Of a stretch of 64,000 nt of DNA, positions 49,226 through 57,741 are shown piece by piece. The translations under genes were made by a program, and so were the position numbers. Numbering within the stretch: the first letter of the stretch is position 1; each line of letters opens with the position of its first letter. The notes under the pieces are model-generated. The model was not told where the DNA came from, searched no databases, and saw nothing but the letters and a program-made list of their open reading frames with translations. Source of the DNA: an uncultured Woeseiaceae bacterium. GTDB lineage: Bacteria; Pseudomonadota; Gammaproteobacteria; Steroidobacterales; Woeseiaceae. The DNA lies in assembly GCA_947259285.1 (NCBI GenBank), contig CAMYMR010000001.1, positions 41,310 to 105,309 of the forward strand, read 5' to 3'.

Positions 49226-50008
49226 GTGGCTGAATTCAGACTCCCCAAGAATTCCAGAATCAAGAAAGGCAAGCACTTCGCCGTGGCGAACGGAGCCTCG
49301 AATGTGCGGCGTTTCGCCGTCTATCGCTACGACCCGAGTAGCGGCGAAAACCCGCGCCTGGACACCTACGAGGTGGATCTCGACAGCTGCGGCCCAATGG
49401 TGCTGGACGCGCTCATCAAGATTAAGAACGAGATTGACCCGACGTTGACGTTCCGCCGCTCGTGTCGCGAGGGAATCTGTGGTTCCTGTGCAATGAACAT
49501 TGATGGTGGTAACACACTGGCCTGCACACGCTCGATAGACAGTGTCAAAGGCGACGTCAAAATCTATCCGCTGCCGCACCTTCCCATCGTTAAAGACCTC
49601 GTGGGTGACCTCACCAATTTCTATGCCCAATATGCTTCGATCAAACCGTGGCTGCAGTCGCGCACGCCACCGCCCCCGGATCAGGAGCGCCTGCAGAGCA
49701 AGGAAGACCAGGAGCTGATCGATGAGCCGTCAGCATGCATACTGTGTGCTTGCTGCTCGACGAGTTGTCCGAGTTACTGGTGGAACAGTGACCGCTACCT
49801 CGGCCCGGCGGCGTTGCTGGCGGCCTACCGGTGGCTGGTCGACAGTCGCGACGATGCCACCGGGGAGCGCCTGGACGAACTTGAGGACCCGTTTCGACTG
49901 TATCGCTGCCATACGATCATGAACTGCACCCAGACCTGCCCGAAGGACCTGAATCCGGCGAAAGCAATCGCCGAGACCAAGAAAATGCTGGCGGAGCGAA
50001 AATACTAG
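49226..50008 (+). CDS. sdhB: Succinate dehydrogenase iron-sulfur subunit SdhB
   Basis: Carries electrons from FAD to quinone through three iron-sulfur clusters. The product is 260 residues with a GTG start. Cysteine motifs are in order: [15 protein letters not shown] for [2Fe-2S] (about residues 75-89), [16 protein letters not shown] for [4Fe-4S] (about 170-185), and [15 protein letters not shown] for the [3Fe-4S] region near the C-terminus. A REPIN-like palindrome separates it from sdhE. Confidence 0.98.
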   Translation: MAEFRLPKNSRIKKGKHFAVANGASNVRRFAVYRYDPSSGENPRLDTYEVDLDSCGPMVLDALIKIKNEIDPTLTFRRSCREGICGSCAMNIDGGNTLACTRSIDSVKGDVKIYPLPHLPIVKDLVGDLTNFYAQYASIKPWLQSRTPPPPDQERLQSKEDQELIDEPSACILCACCSTSCPSYWWNSDRYLGPAALLAAYRWLVDSRDDATGERLDELEDPFRLYRCHTIMNCTQTCPKDLNPAKAIAETKKMLAERKY

Positions 50009-50011
50009 GTT

Positions 50012-50076
50012 GTAGGAGCGCGCCCCAGCGCGCGACCTTCACGAACCATGAATCGCGCGCTGGGGCGCGCTCCTAC
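50012..50076. repeat. REPIN-like palindrome between sdhB and sdhE
   Basis: GTAGGAGCGCGCCCCAGCGCGCGA (50012-50035) is repeated exactly in inverted orientation at 50053-50076 across a 17-base loop. The GTAGGAGCG...GCGCGA form is that of REP sequences known from Pseudomonas and Xanthomonadales, each itself partly palindromic, so this is a two-REP unit. It may stabilise the 3' end of the sdhCDAB message and reduce sdhE expression. No RAYT transposase is in the window. Confidence 0.85.
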
Positions 50077-50088
50077 GAGACTGGACCG

Positions 50089-50331
50089 ATGAGCGAGGAA
50101 TCCAGGCTTCGCTGGCAGTGTCGACGGGGCATGCGCGAGCTCGATGAGCTGCTCCTGGCATACCTCGAGACACGCTACCCGCTGGCCGATGAAGCGGAAA
50201 AGGCGGCTTTCGAGGCCGTTTTGGCGCTTGCCGACCCTGAGATAAACGCTTACTTGTTGCAACGGCAGTCCCCAGCATCAGAGCCGATCGCACGTGTCAT
50301 CGAGCAAATACTTCGCCGACCTCCCCCCTGA
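50089..50331 (+). CDS. sdhE: FAD assembly factor SdhE
   Basis: Small cytoplasmic protein that promotes covalent attachment of FAD to SdhA (also known as YgfY and CptB). The 80-residue product has the family's RGMRELDELLLAYLE (about residues 13-27), containing the invariant RGxxE motif needed for flavination, and the helical tail typical of the five-helix fold. It follows sdhB across the REPIN and overlaps the YgfX-like gene by 38 bases. Confidence 0.94.
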   Translation: MSEESRLRWQCRRGMRELDELLLAYLETRYPLADEAEKAAFEAVLALADPEINAYLLQRQSPASEPIARVIEQILRRPPP

Positions 50332-50734
50332 TGCCCGCTTGCGCCGACTGGTGCAGCTGTCCGGCATCTTCCTGGCTATGCTGGGAGCCCTCTTGGTATT
50401 GACTCTGCCGCTGCGCCCGATGGCCACAATACCCGGCGCGGGTGCCTGGCTGTCTTTCTGTGTCCGGGAGTTCATCCTGCTCAGGCGCGGATTCTTTTTG
50501 TGCCGTCGTATCCGGATCATGGCGGACGGCGGGCTCCGGGTGCTCGGTCCTGACGGTAGCTGGCGCGCAGCACGGCTCGCGACCGGCACTGTTGTGCTGC
50601 GCCGATACGCGTGGATTCGCTGTCGGACCGAAGCGGGCCGGTACTGCGCGGAGCTCGTGCAGGGTAACTGCCGTCAGAGCCATGATTGGCGCCGTCTGCA
50701 GGTTATCTGGCGCCACATTGGAGGGGCCCTGTGA
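50294..50734 (+). CDS. YgfX-like membrane protein
   Basis: A 146-residue protein with two adjacent N-terminal hydrophobic segments (LSGIFLAMLGALLVLTLPL and a weaker MATIPGAGAWLSFCVREFILL) and a cytoplasmic C-terminal part containing the RIRIMADGGLRVLGPDGSW strand pattern. That layout and its position overlapping sdhE match YgfX, proposed in E. coli as the CptA toxin acting on MreB and FtsZ with SdhE/CptB as antitoxin. The toxin model is disputed, and sequence similarity here is modest, so the family call is moderate and the function open. Confidence 0.65.
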   Translation: MSSSKYFADLPPDARLRRLVQLSGIFLAMLGALLVLTLPLRPMATIPGAGAWLSFCVREFILLRRGFFLCRRIRIMADGGLRVLGPDGSWRAARLATGTVVLRRYAWIRCRTEAGRYCAELVQGNCRQSHDWRRLQVIWRHIGGAL

Positions 50735-50829
50735 AGCTGCTAACATGACAATAAGGTCAGGAAAAATAACGAACAATTCGGGGACGAGGTGCAATCTGCC
50801 GGCCGTAAATCGAACGGTGTCACAGAACG

Positions 50830-50925
50830 ATGATGAATAAGGCAGATATCCGAGAACTTATCGATCTCCCGCCGGTCTATCCCGGAGTCGATCGGCTGTA
50901 TTGCCATCAGAGCGGGTGCGTCTGA
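50830..50925 (+). CDS. Candidate 31-residue leader ORF abutting rpoE
   Basis: An ORF too short for the track reads MMNKADIRELIDLPPVYPGVDRLYCHQSGCV. Its TGA is directly followed by the rpoE ATG (TGAATG), the geometry of translational coupling. E. coli has a comparable small ORF, rseD, directly upstream of and coupled to rpoE. I see no sequence similarity that I can confirm, so this is a positional analogue. The ribosome-binding site before ATGATG is weak (CACAGAACG), and rpoE has only a weak site of its own. Confidence 0.45.
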   Translation: MMNKADIRELIDLPPVYPGVDRLYCHQSGCV

Positions 50926-51501
50926 ATGTCCAGTCAGTCGTCGGACAAGAAACTGGTCAAACGCGTCCAGCGGGGTGACAAAGGCGCGTTTGACCTGCTG
51001 GTCCTCAAATACCAGCACAAGATAGTGAATCTGGTCATGCGATACGTACGAGATCCGGAACTGGCGTTGGACATTACGCAGGAAGCATTCATCAAAGCCT
51101 ATCGCGCGCTGCCGCGGTTCCGCGGCGACAGCGCCTTTTACACCTGGATGTATCGAATTGCGGTGAACACGGCGAAGAACCATCTGGCAGCGCAGCGCCG
51201 GCGGCCGATGAACGTCGAACTGGATTTCCAGGATCCGGATCAGTATGACCTGCACGCGCAGCTCAAGGAAACGGATACGCCTGAGGCGATTTCGTTGAGT
51301 CATGAACTTAAGGAAACCGTTGAGAATGCCATCGCCGCGCTGCCGGAGGATCTCAGGACGGCGATTATTCTCAGAGAGCTGGAAGGTATGAGCTACGAGG
51401 AAATAGCGCAGACCATGGAGTGTCCGGTTGGCACTGTCAGGTCAAGGATTTTTAGAGCACGCGATGCGATCAGTAAGAAGATCGGATCGCTTACACGATA
51501 A
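50926..51501 (+). CDS. rpoE: Extracytoplasmic stress sigma factor RpoE (sigma-E)
   Basis: ECF sigma factor that directs the envelope stress response. The 191-residue product equals E. coli RpoE. Region 2 is DKGAFDLLVLKYQHKIVNLVMRYVRDPELALDITQEAFIKAYRALPRFRGDSAFYTWMYRIAVNTAKNHL. Region 4 is ELEGMSYEEIAQTMECPVGTVRSRIFRARDAI. It heads rpoE-rseA-rseB-rseC. RseA would hold it at the membrane, and RseP (16108) completes its release. Confidence 0.98.
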   Translation: MSSQSSDKKLVKRVQRGDKGAFDLLVLKYQHKIVNLVMRYVRDPELALDITQEAFIKAYRALPRFRGDSAFYTWMYRIAVNTAKNHLAAQRRRPMNVELDFQDPDQYDLHAQLKETDTPEAISLSHELKETVENAIAALPEDLRTAIILRELEGMSYEEIAQTMECPVGTVRSRIFRARDAISKKIGSLTR

Positions 51502-51531
51502 AGAAGGCCGAAAGGCCCATGCGAGTGAACT

Positions 51532-52125
51532 ATGAATGACGCAATTCAAATGCAAATCTCGGCGTTTGTGGACGGAGAGCTTCCCGATAACGAAGCTGAC
51601 CTGCTGCTACGGCGAATGAGCCAGGACGCTGACCTCAGGCAAAAGGTCGCGGAGTACCTGGCGATCGGAAGGGCGCTGCGGGGCGAAACCTCCGTGCCTG
51701 GGGTTCATCGTATCCACGAGAGAGTTTCGGCTGCCATCGATGACAAGCCGTTGGATGAGGTTAGCGCAACATCGGGATCACAGCCGGCGAGGGCGATTCG
51801 ACCGCTGGCGGGTGCAGCGATTGCGGCATCGGTCGCGCTGCTCGCTGTTTTCGGACTGCAGCAGACAGTCACTGTGGACGATTCCAGCACCAACGACGGT
51901 TCGGTTGCGGACGCAGAACCCGGCTATACCGTGCCGCAGCAGCTTGATGATCAGCTGCGCCAGTACTACCTGAGCCACGGCGCGACCGCGACGGAATTCG
52001 GTGCCAACGGAATCAACTCGCGTTTTGTTTCACTGCGATTGAGTGAAGAGGTAATCGCCGAATCGGCGGACGCCGAGGACGCAGCGGCCAACGACCGCAA
52101 CGAACAATCGGCGACGCAACCTTGA
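51532..52125 (+). CDS. rseA: Anti-sigma-E factor RseA
   Basis: Inner-membrane anti-sigma factor holding RpoE inactive until cleaved by DegS and RseP. The 197-residue product has the N-terminal cytoplasmic sigma-binding domain (MQISAFVDGELPDNEADLLLRRMSQDADLRQKVAEYLAIGRALRG, about 6-50), one membrane segment near residues 90-108 (LAGAAIAASVALLAVFGLQ) and a periplasmic tail. It starts 30 bases after rpoE and its stop overlaps the rseB ATG. Confidence 0.94.
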   Translation: MNDAIQMQISAFVDGELPDNEADLLLRRMSQDADLRQKVAEYLAIGRALRGETSVPGVHRIHERVSAAIDDKPLDEVSATSGSQPARAIRPLAGAAIAASVALLAVFGLQQTVTVDDSSTNDGSVADAEPGYTVPQQLDDQLRQYYLSHGATATEFGANGINSRFVSLRLSEEVIAESADAEDAAANDRNEQSATQP

Positions 52126-53096
52126 TGCGACCTCGGCGAAAACAATCGTTTGCCGGCTTGACGCTGTTGGTCGGGTTACTCGCGGCGTTCGGCACGACGC
52201 TGGGAGACTCGAGAGAGCCGAATGACTGGCTCGATCGAATGACCGATGCGGTGAAAAAGACGAGCTACGAGGGCACTGTCATTCGGATTCGTGATGGGGA
52301 GGCCGAGGCGCTGAAGGTAGCGCATACGTTTGCCGACGGGGTCATTCGCGAAAAGATTGTTGCCCAGGAAGGGAACGGTCTGGAGATCATTCGCGACGGC
52401 AACAAGGTGCATTGCATCCTGCCGGATCGTAAGTCAGTTCTGGTTGAGGAATGGGACGATCAGTCGACATTGTTCTCGACGTTGCCGTCGAGCAACATTC
52501 GCTTTGGCAGCGAGTACGACGTATCGATTGTCCGAGAGGACCGCGTGGCAGCGCGTCAGACGAAGCTGCTGGCGATTCGCCCGCACGACGCCTATCGCTA
52601 CGGTTATCGCATCTGGCTCGATATCGAGACGGGATTTCCGCTGCAGACTCAGCTGATCGACACGGACGGCTCGGCAATCGAACAGATCAAGTTCGCCGAA
52701 ATCGCTTTGAACAAGGAGATTCGAGCCAGCGCGCTGGCGCCGTCGTATAGCACTGATACCTTCAGCTGGGTCAATCAGTCCAATCCGCACGTGACTCGCT
52801 CCATCGATACGGAGTGGTTTAGCGAGGATTTGCCGCAGGGTTTTCGAGCGATATCGACCCACGAGGAACGGATGGCCGACGGCGAGAAGTATGTAACCCA
52901 TATTCTCTACAGTGATGGCCTGGCGAACGTGTCCGTTTTCGTCGCAGAGCTTGACGATGGCGATTCCCTGGGCAAGTCAAATGTTGCCGGCTCGAACGCT
53001 TACAGTACCGTCGTCGGCGATCATCACGTAACCGCCGTTGGCAAGGTCCCGACGATCACCGTTGAGCAAATAGCCACGACCATGCGTCACCCCTGA
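52125..53096 (+). CDS. rseB: Sigma-E regulatory protein RseB/MucB
   Basis: Periplasmic sensor that binds RseA and shields it from DegS; lipopolysaccharide intermediates release it. The ATG at 52125 overlaps the rseA stop, giving 323 residues (318 in E. coli). A signal peptide (FAGLTLLVGLLAAFGTTLG) precedes the lipoprotein-carrier-like N-terminal domain that begins WLDRMTDAVKKTSYEGTVIRIRDG. The smaller C-terminal domain covers about residues 210-320 (FSWVNQSNPHVTRSIDTEWFSEDLPQGFRAI). Confidence 0.95.
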   Translation: MRPRRKQSFAGLTLLVGLLAAFGTTLGDSREPNDWLDRMTDAVKKTSYEGTVIRIRDGEAEALKVAHTFADGVIREKIVAQEGNGLEIIRDGNKVHCILPDRKSVLVEEWDDQSTLFSTLPSSNIRFGSEYDVSIVREDRVAARQTKLLAIRPHDAYRYGYRIWLDIETGFPLQTQLIDTDGSAIEQIKFAEIALNKEIRASALAPSYSTDTFSWVNQSNPHVTRSIDTEWFSEDLPQGFRAISTHEERMADGEKYVTHILYSDGLANVSVFVAELDDGDSLGKSNVAGSNAYSTVVGDHHVTAVGKVPTITVEQIATTMRHP

Positions 53097-53152
53097 TAGA
53101 TCGATCTCCTCGCCGATCGCGGCGGCTGTTGCTACTACTGTAAACTTCGCCT

Positions 53153-53620
53153 ATGGAAAACCCACGCGGCCGCATTATCGCCGTCAAGCACTCAGATCCC
53201 ACTGTCCACGCGCTCGTTGAAGTCGATGCAACTGTTCAATGCAAGCGCTGTGCGGAGGGCAAAGGCTGCGGGGCAGGAGTCTTCGGGACAAGCCCTGCAA
53301 CGCGTCGCGTCGAAGCGCTTATTCGTGAGGATATATCTGTTGGCGAGGGAGACGAGGTGCGTATCGCACTCGAACCGAGGAATCTGCTGAGGGCCTCCCT
53401 GCTCGTCTACGGCCTGCCGCTAGCCTTCGCTGTTATCGCGGCCGCGCTTGCCTATGTTACAGGCTTAGGCGATCTGAGCGCCGCTTTGGCTGCGCTGGCG
53501 GGCGTTGCCGGAGGCCTTCTCGTTGCCCGCTCGCAGATACGAAAGTCGGGCTGCCTGCGCGAGTTCACGCCGACCGTCGTTGAACGCATTCCTGTCCAGC
53601 AACGATCTTTGGGGGCCTGA
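53153..53620 (+). CDS. rseC: RseC/MucC-type SoxR-reducing membrane protein
   Basis: Inner-membrane protein of the RseC family; it modestly affects sigma-E signalling and is related to the Rsx SoxR-reducing system. The 155-residue product has a cysteine cluster near the N-terminus (VQCKRCAEGKGCGAGVF, about residues 29-45) and two adjacent membrane helices (LLVYGLPLAFAVIAAALAYV and LSAALAALAGVAGGLLVA). It is fourth in the rpoE operon, 56 bases after rseB. Confidence 0.9.
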   Translation: MENPRGRIIAVKHSDPTVHALVEVDATVQCKRCAEGKGCGAGVFGTSPATRRVEALIREDISVGEGDEVRIALEPRNLLRASLLVYGLPLAFAVIAAALAYVTGLGDLSAALAALAGVAGGLLVARSQIRKSGCLREFTPTVVERIPVQQRSLGA

Positions 53621-53869
53621 TTGTCTGGGCTGCGAGTTTACAGCCGGCAGGGCTGCCACCTTTGCGAGCTGCTGATCGAGGAGCTTTTGCCGCAGGTTCG
53701 TGGACGTCTGCCCGTCGAGGTTTGTGATATCGATTCGCGGGCGGATTGGCAGGCCGAATACGGTATTCGTGTCCCGGTTGTGGAGTTCGAGGACAGGCAG
53801 ATTTCAGAGTATCCGCTGGATCGCGACGCCATTTCGGAGCTGCTCGCGTCGCTGCCGGGCGTGGCTTGA
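53621..53869 (+). CDS. Glutaredoxin-like (DUF836) thioredoxin-fold protein
   Basis: An 82-residue thioredoxin-fold protein. The CxxC motif is CHLC near residue 12 (YSRQGCHLCELLIEELLPQV), with the cis-Pro in GIRVPVVEFEDRQI. The family is often annotated as glutaredoxin 2 or DUF836; its specific substrate is unknown. It starts with a TTG right after the rseC stop, so it appears to be part of the rseC transcript. A role in disulfide or iron-sulfur chemistry near RseC's cysteines is possible but unproven. Confidence 0.85.
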   Translation: MSGLRVYSRQGCHLCELLIEELLPQVRGRLPVEVCDIDSRADWQAEYGIRVPVVEFEDRQISEYPLDRDAISELLASLPGVA

Positions 53870-53960
53870 AAATGATGCGTAGCAAACTGGCCGAAGCCCG
53901 GTATACTTCGCCGCTGAGTCGGCGCGCGGGCGTGCCGCTTATGCCCGGTTTCCGAGTCTC

Positions 53961-55751
53961 ATGAAGCAAATTCGCAACTTTTCAATCATTGCCCATATTG
54001 ATCACGGCAAGTCGACGCTGGCCGATCGTTTCATCCAGCTGTGCGGCGGTCTGGCAGAGCGTGAGATGGAAGCGCAGGTGCTCGACACCATGGACCTGGA
54101 GCGTGAGCGAGGTATTACGATCAAGGCGCAGAGCGTCTCGCTGCCCTTTGTGGCCGAGGACGGTAACGAGTATCAGCTGAATTTTATCGACACACCGGGC
54201 CACGTCGATTTTTCCTACGAGGTCTCACGCTCGCTTGCAGCGTGTGAGGGCGCGCTGCTGGTTGTCGACGCCGCGCAGGGCGTCGAAGCGCAGAGCGTCG
54301 CAAACTGCATGACGGCGATTGATCAGGGCCTCGAAGTACTGCCGGTTCTCAACAAGGTCGATTTACCCGCCGCCGACCCGGACAAGGTTGTTGCAGAAAT
54401 CGAGGACATCATCGGCATTGATGCCCAGGATGCGCTGCGAGTCAGCGCCAAGACGGGCGCCGGCGTGTCCGAACTTCTGAACGAGATCGTCGCACGCATA
54501 CCGCCGCCGCACGGCGATTCGGAAGAGCCCTTGCAGGCATTGATAATTGATTCCTGGTTCGACAATTACGTCGGCGTCGTCTCGCTGGTCCGGGTTATGA
54601 ACGGCAGCCTCGCCAAGGGAGACAAGATCACCGTCATGTCCACAGGCACTTCCTACTCGGCGGATCGAGTCGGCGTGTTCACACCGAAAATGCTGGATCG
54701 CAAGGAACTCGGGACCGGCGAGGTCGGTTACGTCATCGCCGGCATAAAGGACATATACGGCGCCCCGGTGGGTGACACATTGACGGCGACGCGCAGACCG
54801 TGCGAGACGCCGCTGCCCGGATTCATGCAGGTACAGCCGCGGGTGTTCGCCGGCCTGTTTCCCATCAGCTCGGAAGATTACGAGGCGTTTCGCGAAGCGT
54901 TGCAGAAGCTGCGGCTCAACGATGCCGCATTGCACTTCGAGCCGGAAACGTCGGCTGCTCTCGGCTTCGGGTTTCGCTGTGGGTTTCTCGGCATGTTACA
55001 CATGGAAATCGTGCAGCAGCGTCTGGAGCGTGAATACGATCTCGAGTTGATTACCACCGCGCCGACGGTTGTTTTCGAAGTTGTCACAGCGAGTGGCGAG
55101 ACGCTGGAGGTCGATAATCCGGCGAAACTGCCGCCTGCCAACGAGATAGAAGAACTGCGAGAACCGATAATCATCGCGAACATTCTCGTTCCGGAAAAGT
55201 TTGTAGGGGCCGTCATTAAACTTTGCATCGACAAACGCGGTGTTCAGAAACACATGCGCTATCTCGGCGGACAGGTTTCTCTGGAATATGAGATGCCGCT
55301 GTCCGAGGTCGTGCTGGACTTCTTTGATCGGCTAAAGTCCGTCAGCCGCGGCTTTGCCTCATTCGATTACCATTTTGAACGGTTTGAGCCAGCGCAGCTC
55401 GTGCGCCTCGATCTCCTGATTAACCGAGAGCGTGTAGACGCGCTTTCCGTTATCGTGCACCGCGACAACGTCAAGCATCGAGGCCGCGAACTGGTCGAGA
55501 AAATGCGAGAATTGATTCCACGACAGATGTTTGACGTGGCCATTCAAGCCGCAATAGGCAGTCAGGTCATCGCGCGCAGCACGGTGAAAGCGTTACGCAA
55601 GAACGTGACCGCAAAATGCTACGGTGGCGACGTTTCCCGCAAGCGTAAGTTGCTGGAAAAGCAAAAGGCGGGCAAAAAGCGAATGAAGCAGGTGGGTTCT
55701 GTCGAGATTCCTCAGGAGGCCTTTCTGGCCGTCCTGCGAGTTGAAAAGTGA
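53961..55751 (+). CDS. lepA: Elongation factor 4 (LepA)
   Basis: Ribosome-bound GTPase of the EF-G group, implicated in back-translocation or 30S assembly. The 596-residue product matches the family (599). It starts [23 protein letters not shown] with the G1 loop, followed by [11 protein letters not shown] (G3) and NKVDLP (G4). The LepA-specific C-terminal domain ends in [34 protein letters not shown]. lepB starts at the next base after the stop, a conserved pair. Confidence 0.98.
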   Translation: MKQIRNFSIIAHIDHGKSTLADRFIQLCGGLAEREMEAQVLDTMDLERERGITIKAQSVSLPFVAEDGNEYQLNFIDTPGHVDFSYEVSRSLAACEGALLVVDAAQGVEAQSVANCMTAIDQGLEVLPVLNKVDLPAADPDKVVAEIEDIIGIDAQDALRVSAKTGAGVSELLNEIVARIPPPHGDSEEPLQALIIDSWFDNYVGVVSLVRVMNGSLAKGDKITVMSTGTSYSADRVGVFTPKMLDRKELGTGEVGYVIAGIKDIYGAPVGDTLTATRRPCETPLPGFMQVQPRVFAGLFPISSEDYEAFREALQKLRLNDAALHFEPETSAALGFGFRCGFLGMLHMEIVQQRLEREYDLELITTAPTVVFEVVTASGETLEVDNPAKLPPANEIEELREPIIIANILVPEKFVGAVIKLCIDKRGVQKHMRYLGGQVSLEYEMPLSEVVLDFFDRLKSVSRGFASFDYHFERFEPAQLVRLDLLINRERVDALSVIVHRDNVKHRGRELVEKMRELIPRQMFDVAIQAAIGSQVIARSTVKALRKNVTAKCYGGDVSRKRKLLEKQKAGKKRMKQVGSVEIPQEAFLAVLRVEK

Positions 55752-56519
55752 GTGGACGTTTTGATTGTTAATCTTGCGCTGATTCTTACCGCACTGACCT
55801 TGTTTTCTGGTGTCGTTATCGTGCTCGACAAAATCTTCTGGAAAACGGGGGAGGCCGATGATCGCCAGCCGCCCGGGCCGCTGCAGACCCTGGTTGAGTA
55901 TGCGCGCTCGTTTTTTCCGGTTCTCGTTATTGTCCTGGTTATTCGATCGTTTATCTTCGAGCCGTTCAGGATCCCGTCAGGCTCTATGATGCCGACTCTG
56001 CTGGAGGGCGATTTCATCTTCGTCCAGAAATTTGCCTATGGATTGCGCCTTCCGGTCACGGAGACAAAAATCGTAGAAACAGGCAGCCCGGAGCGTGGTG
56101 ACGTCGTCGTGTTTCGCCTGCCGTCGGACCCGAGCATCAACTACATCAAGCGGGTTATCGGCCTGCCGGGAGATGAGATCGTCTATCAAAGACAGCGGCT
56201 CATCATCAACGGAGAGACAGTGAGTCTGGATCGTGGGCCCGACGCGTCTTCCGAGGCGCCAGTTTTTGTCGAGGATCTCGACGGCCGCTTGCATGACATC
56301 CTGGTCACCAACCCGCAGTTCTCTACACGCGACGGTACGTACCGCGTTCCGGAGGGCCACTATTTTGTCATGGGTGATAATCGTGACCGCAGCAGGGACA
56401 GTCGGTTTATTGGCGCAATTCCGGAAAAGTACCTCGTTGGCGAGGCGGTTCGCATCTGGATGCATTTCGTACCGTGGAGCCTGCCGGATTGGCGACGAAT
56501 CGGGATGAAAATTCAATAA
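55752..56519 (+). CDS. lepB: Signal peptidase I
   Basis: Membrane protease that removes signal peptides from exported proteins. The 255-residue product starts with a GTG directly after lepA. It has two N-terminal membrane segments (about residues 3-25 and 52-72). The catalytic Ser is in FRIPSGSMMPTLLEGD (about residue 78) and the catalytic Lys in SINYIKRVIGLPGD. Box E GDNRDRSRDSRFIG is near residue 210. E. coli LepB is 324 residues; the shorter form is common. Confidence 0.96.
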   Translation: MDVLIVNLALILTALTLFSGVVIVLDKIFWKTGEADDRQPPGPLQTLVEYARSFFPVLVIVLVIRSFIFEPFRIPSGSMMPTLLEGDFIFVQKFAYGLRLPVTETKIVETGSPERGDVVVFRLPSDPSINYIKRVIGLPGDEIVYQRQRLIINGETVSLDRGPDASSEAPVFVEDLDGRLHDILVTNPQFSTRDGTYRVPEGHYFVMGDNRDRSRDSRFIGAIPEKYLVGEAVRIWMHFVPWSLPDWRRIGMKIQ

Positions 56520-56611
56520 TGTGGTACCAGTCACTGATTTTGCCGATAATATGGCGCTAGGCTGGAACGTAGTTGCTGCGCGCTCAATCAGATTTGAACG
56601 GAGAAATCGGA

Positions 56612-57007
56612 ATGTCAATTAAGTCGCTGGAAAAATACCGTTCCAGGCATCGGCAGACGGGTATGACGACCCTGGGCGTGGTCATACTGGTTGCATTTGT
56701 CGGACTGTTCGCATTTGCGGGGATTCGCCTGACTCCGGTATATCTGAACTATATGAAAGTCGCCAGCGTCATTTCGGGCGTCCATGAGGAGTTCGATGGG
56801 CAAGGCCCGACGAAGGCCACCATTCGCAAGTCGATTGCGCGGCGCTTTGGTATCGAAAGCGTCAGCGTTATCAAGGCGAAGGATGTCGATATCAAGACGG
56901 TTGAAGGTGGCTTTGAGGTGTCGGCTACGTATTCGCACAAAGCTGATTTTATCGGCAACGTTTCTTTCCTCGTCGATTTCGACGAAAGGGCCGTCATCCG
57001 CAAATAG
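56612..57007 (+). CDS. DUF4845 membrane protein between lepB and rnc
   Basis: A 131-residue protein with an N-terminal membrane segment (MTTLGVVILVAFVGLFAFAGIRLTPVYLNYMKV, about 18-45) and a periplasmic remainder; the family is DUF4845, of unknown function. I start it at the ATG at 56612, preceded by GGAGAAATCGG; the ORF track start is 39 bases earlier. The TTLGVVILVAFVGLFA region resembles the start of prepilin-like proteins but no processing site is evident. The gene is regularly found between lepB and rnc in gammaproteobacteria. Confidence 0.85.
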   Translation: MSIKSLEKYRSRHRQTGMTTLGVVILVAFVGLFAFAGIRLTPVYLNYMKVASVISGVHEEFDGQGPTKATIRKSIARRFGIESVSVIKAKDVDIKTVEGGFEVSATYSHKADFIGNVSFLVDFDERAVIRK

Positions 57008-57057
57008 CACAAAACTCGGTCGGCGAGATTTCTCGACCGGCCACAAGAGCGAAGACA

Positions 57058-57741
57058 TTGGAAAAGGCGGAGCGCTGGCTCTACAACACGCTACAGTATA
57101 AATTTAACGATGTCGGCTTGTTCCATCGGGCCCTGACGCACAGAAGCGCGATCGGTGCCAATAACGAGCGCCTGGAGTTTCTCGGCGATGCCGTGCTCGA
57201 TCTCGTCATATCCGAAGCGGTCTTCGAGGCGCGCCCGGGTGCGCAAGAAGGAGACCTGAGCAAGCTGCGGTCCTCACTCGTCAAAGATTCAACACTTGCG
57301 GAGCTTGCTTCGGATCTTGGCATTGGCGCTTACCTGGTTCTCGGCAGCGGCGAGCAAAAGTCGGGCGGCCATCGTCGCGAGTCAATACTCGCGGATGCAT
57401 TGGAGGCGATATTCGGCGCTGTCTACCTCGACAGCGGCATCGAAACGGCCAGGCAAATAATACGAAGCGTCTTCGAGACGCGTCTCAAGGAGCTTCCCGA
57501 TGCCAAAGATCTCCGTGACCCGAAGACTCGTTTGCAGGAGTGGTTGCAGTCGCGAGGCATGGCCCTGCCTGATTATCAACTGGCAAACGTGACGGGCAAG
57601 GCGCACAAGCAGCGGTTTGAAGTCAGCTGTTCGGTAGACGGAGTATCCGAGCCGACCCGCGGAGAATCGACGACGCGGCGCAAAGCAGAGCAACAGGCCG
57701 CCGCACGTATGCTTGAAACGCTTGCCGACGTGCCGAAATGA
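57058..57741 (+). CDS. rnc: Ribonuclease III
   Basis: Double-strand-specific endoribonuclease that processes rRNA precursors and many mRNAs. The 227-residue product (226 in E. coli) has the signature NERLEFLGDAVLDLV (about residues 36-50) with its catalytic carboxylates, and the second acidic cluster in ADALEAIFGAVYLD. A C-terminal double-stranded RNA-binding domain covers about 155-222 (PKTRLQEWLQSRG to KAEQQAAARMLETL). The start is a TTG. It overlaps era by 4 bases. E. coli rnc cleaves its own leader; the short 50-base leader here shows nothing clear. Confidence 0.97.
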   Translation: MEKAERWLYNTLQYKFNDVGLFHRALTHRSAIGANNERLEFLGDAVLDLVISEAVFEARPGAQEGDLSKLRSSLVKDSTLAELASDLGIGAYLVLGSGEQKSGGHRRESILADALEAIFGAVYLDSGIETARQIIRSVFETRLKELPDAKDLRDPKTRLQEWLQSRGMALPDYQLANVTGKAHKQRFEVSCSVDGVSEPTRGESTTRRKAEQQAAARMLETLADVPK

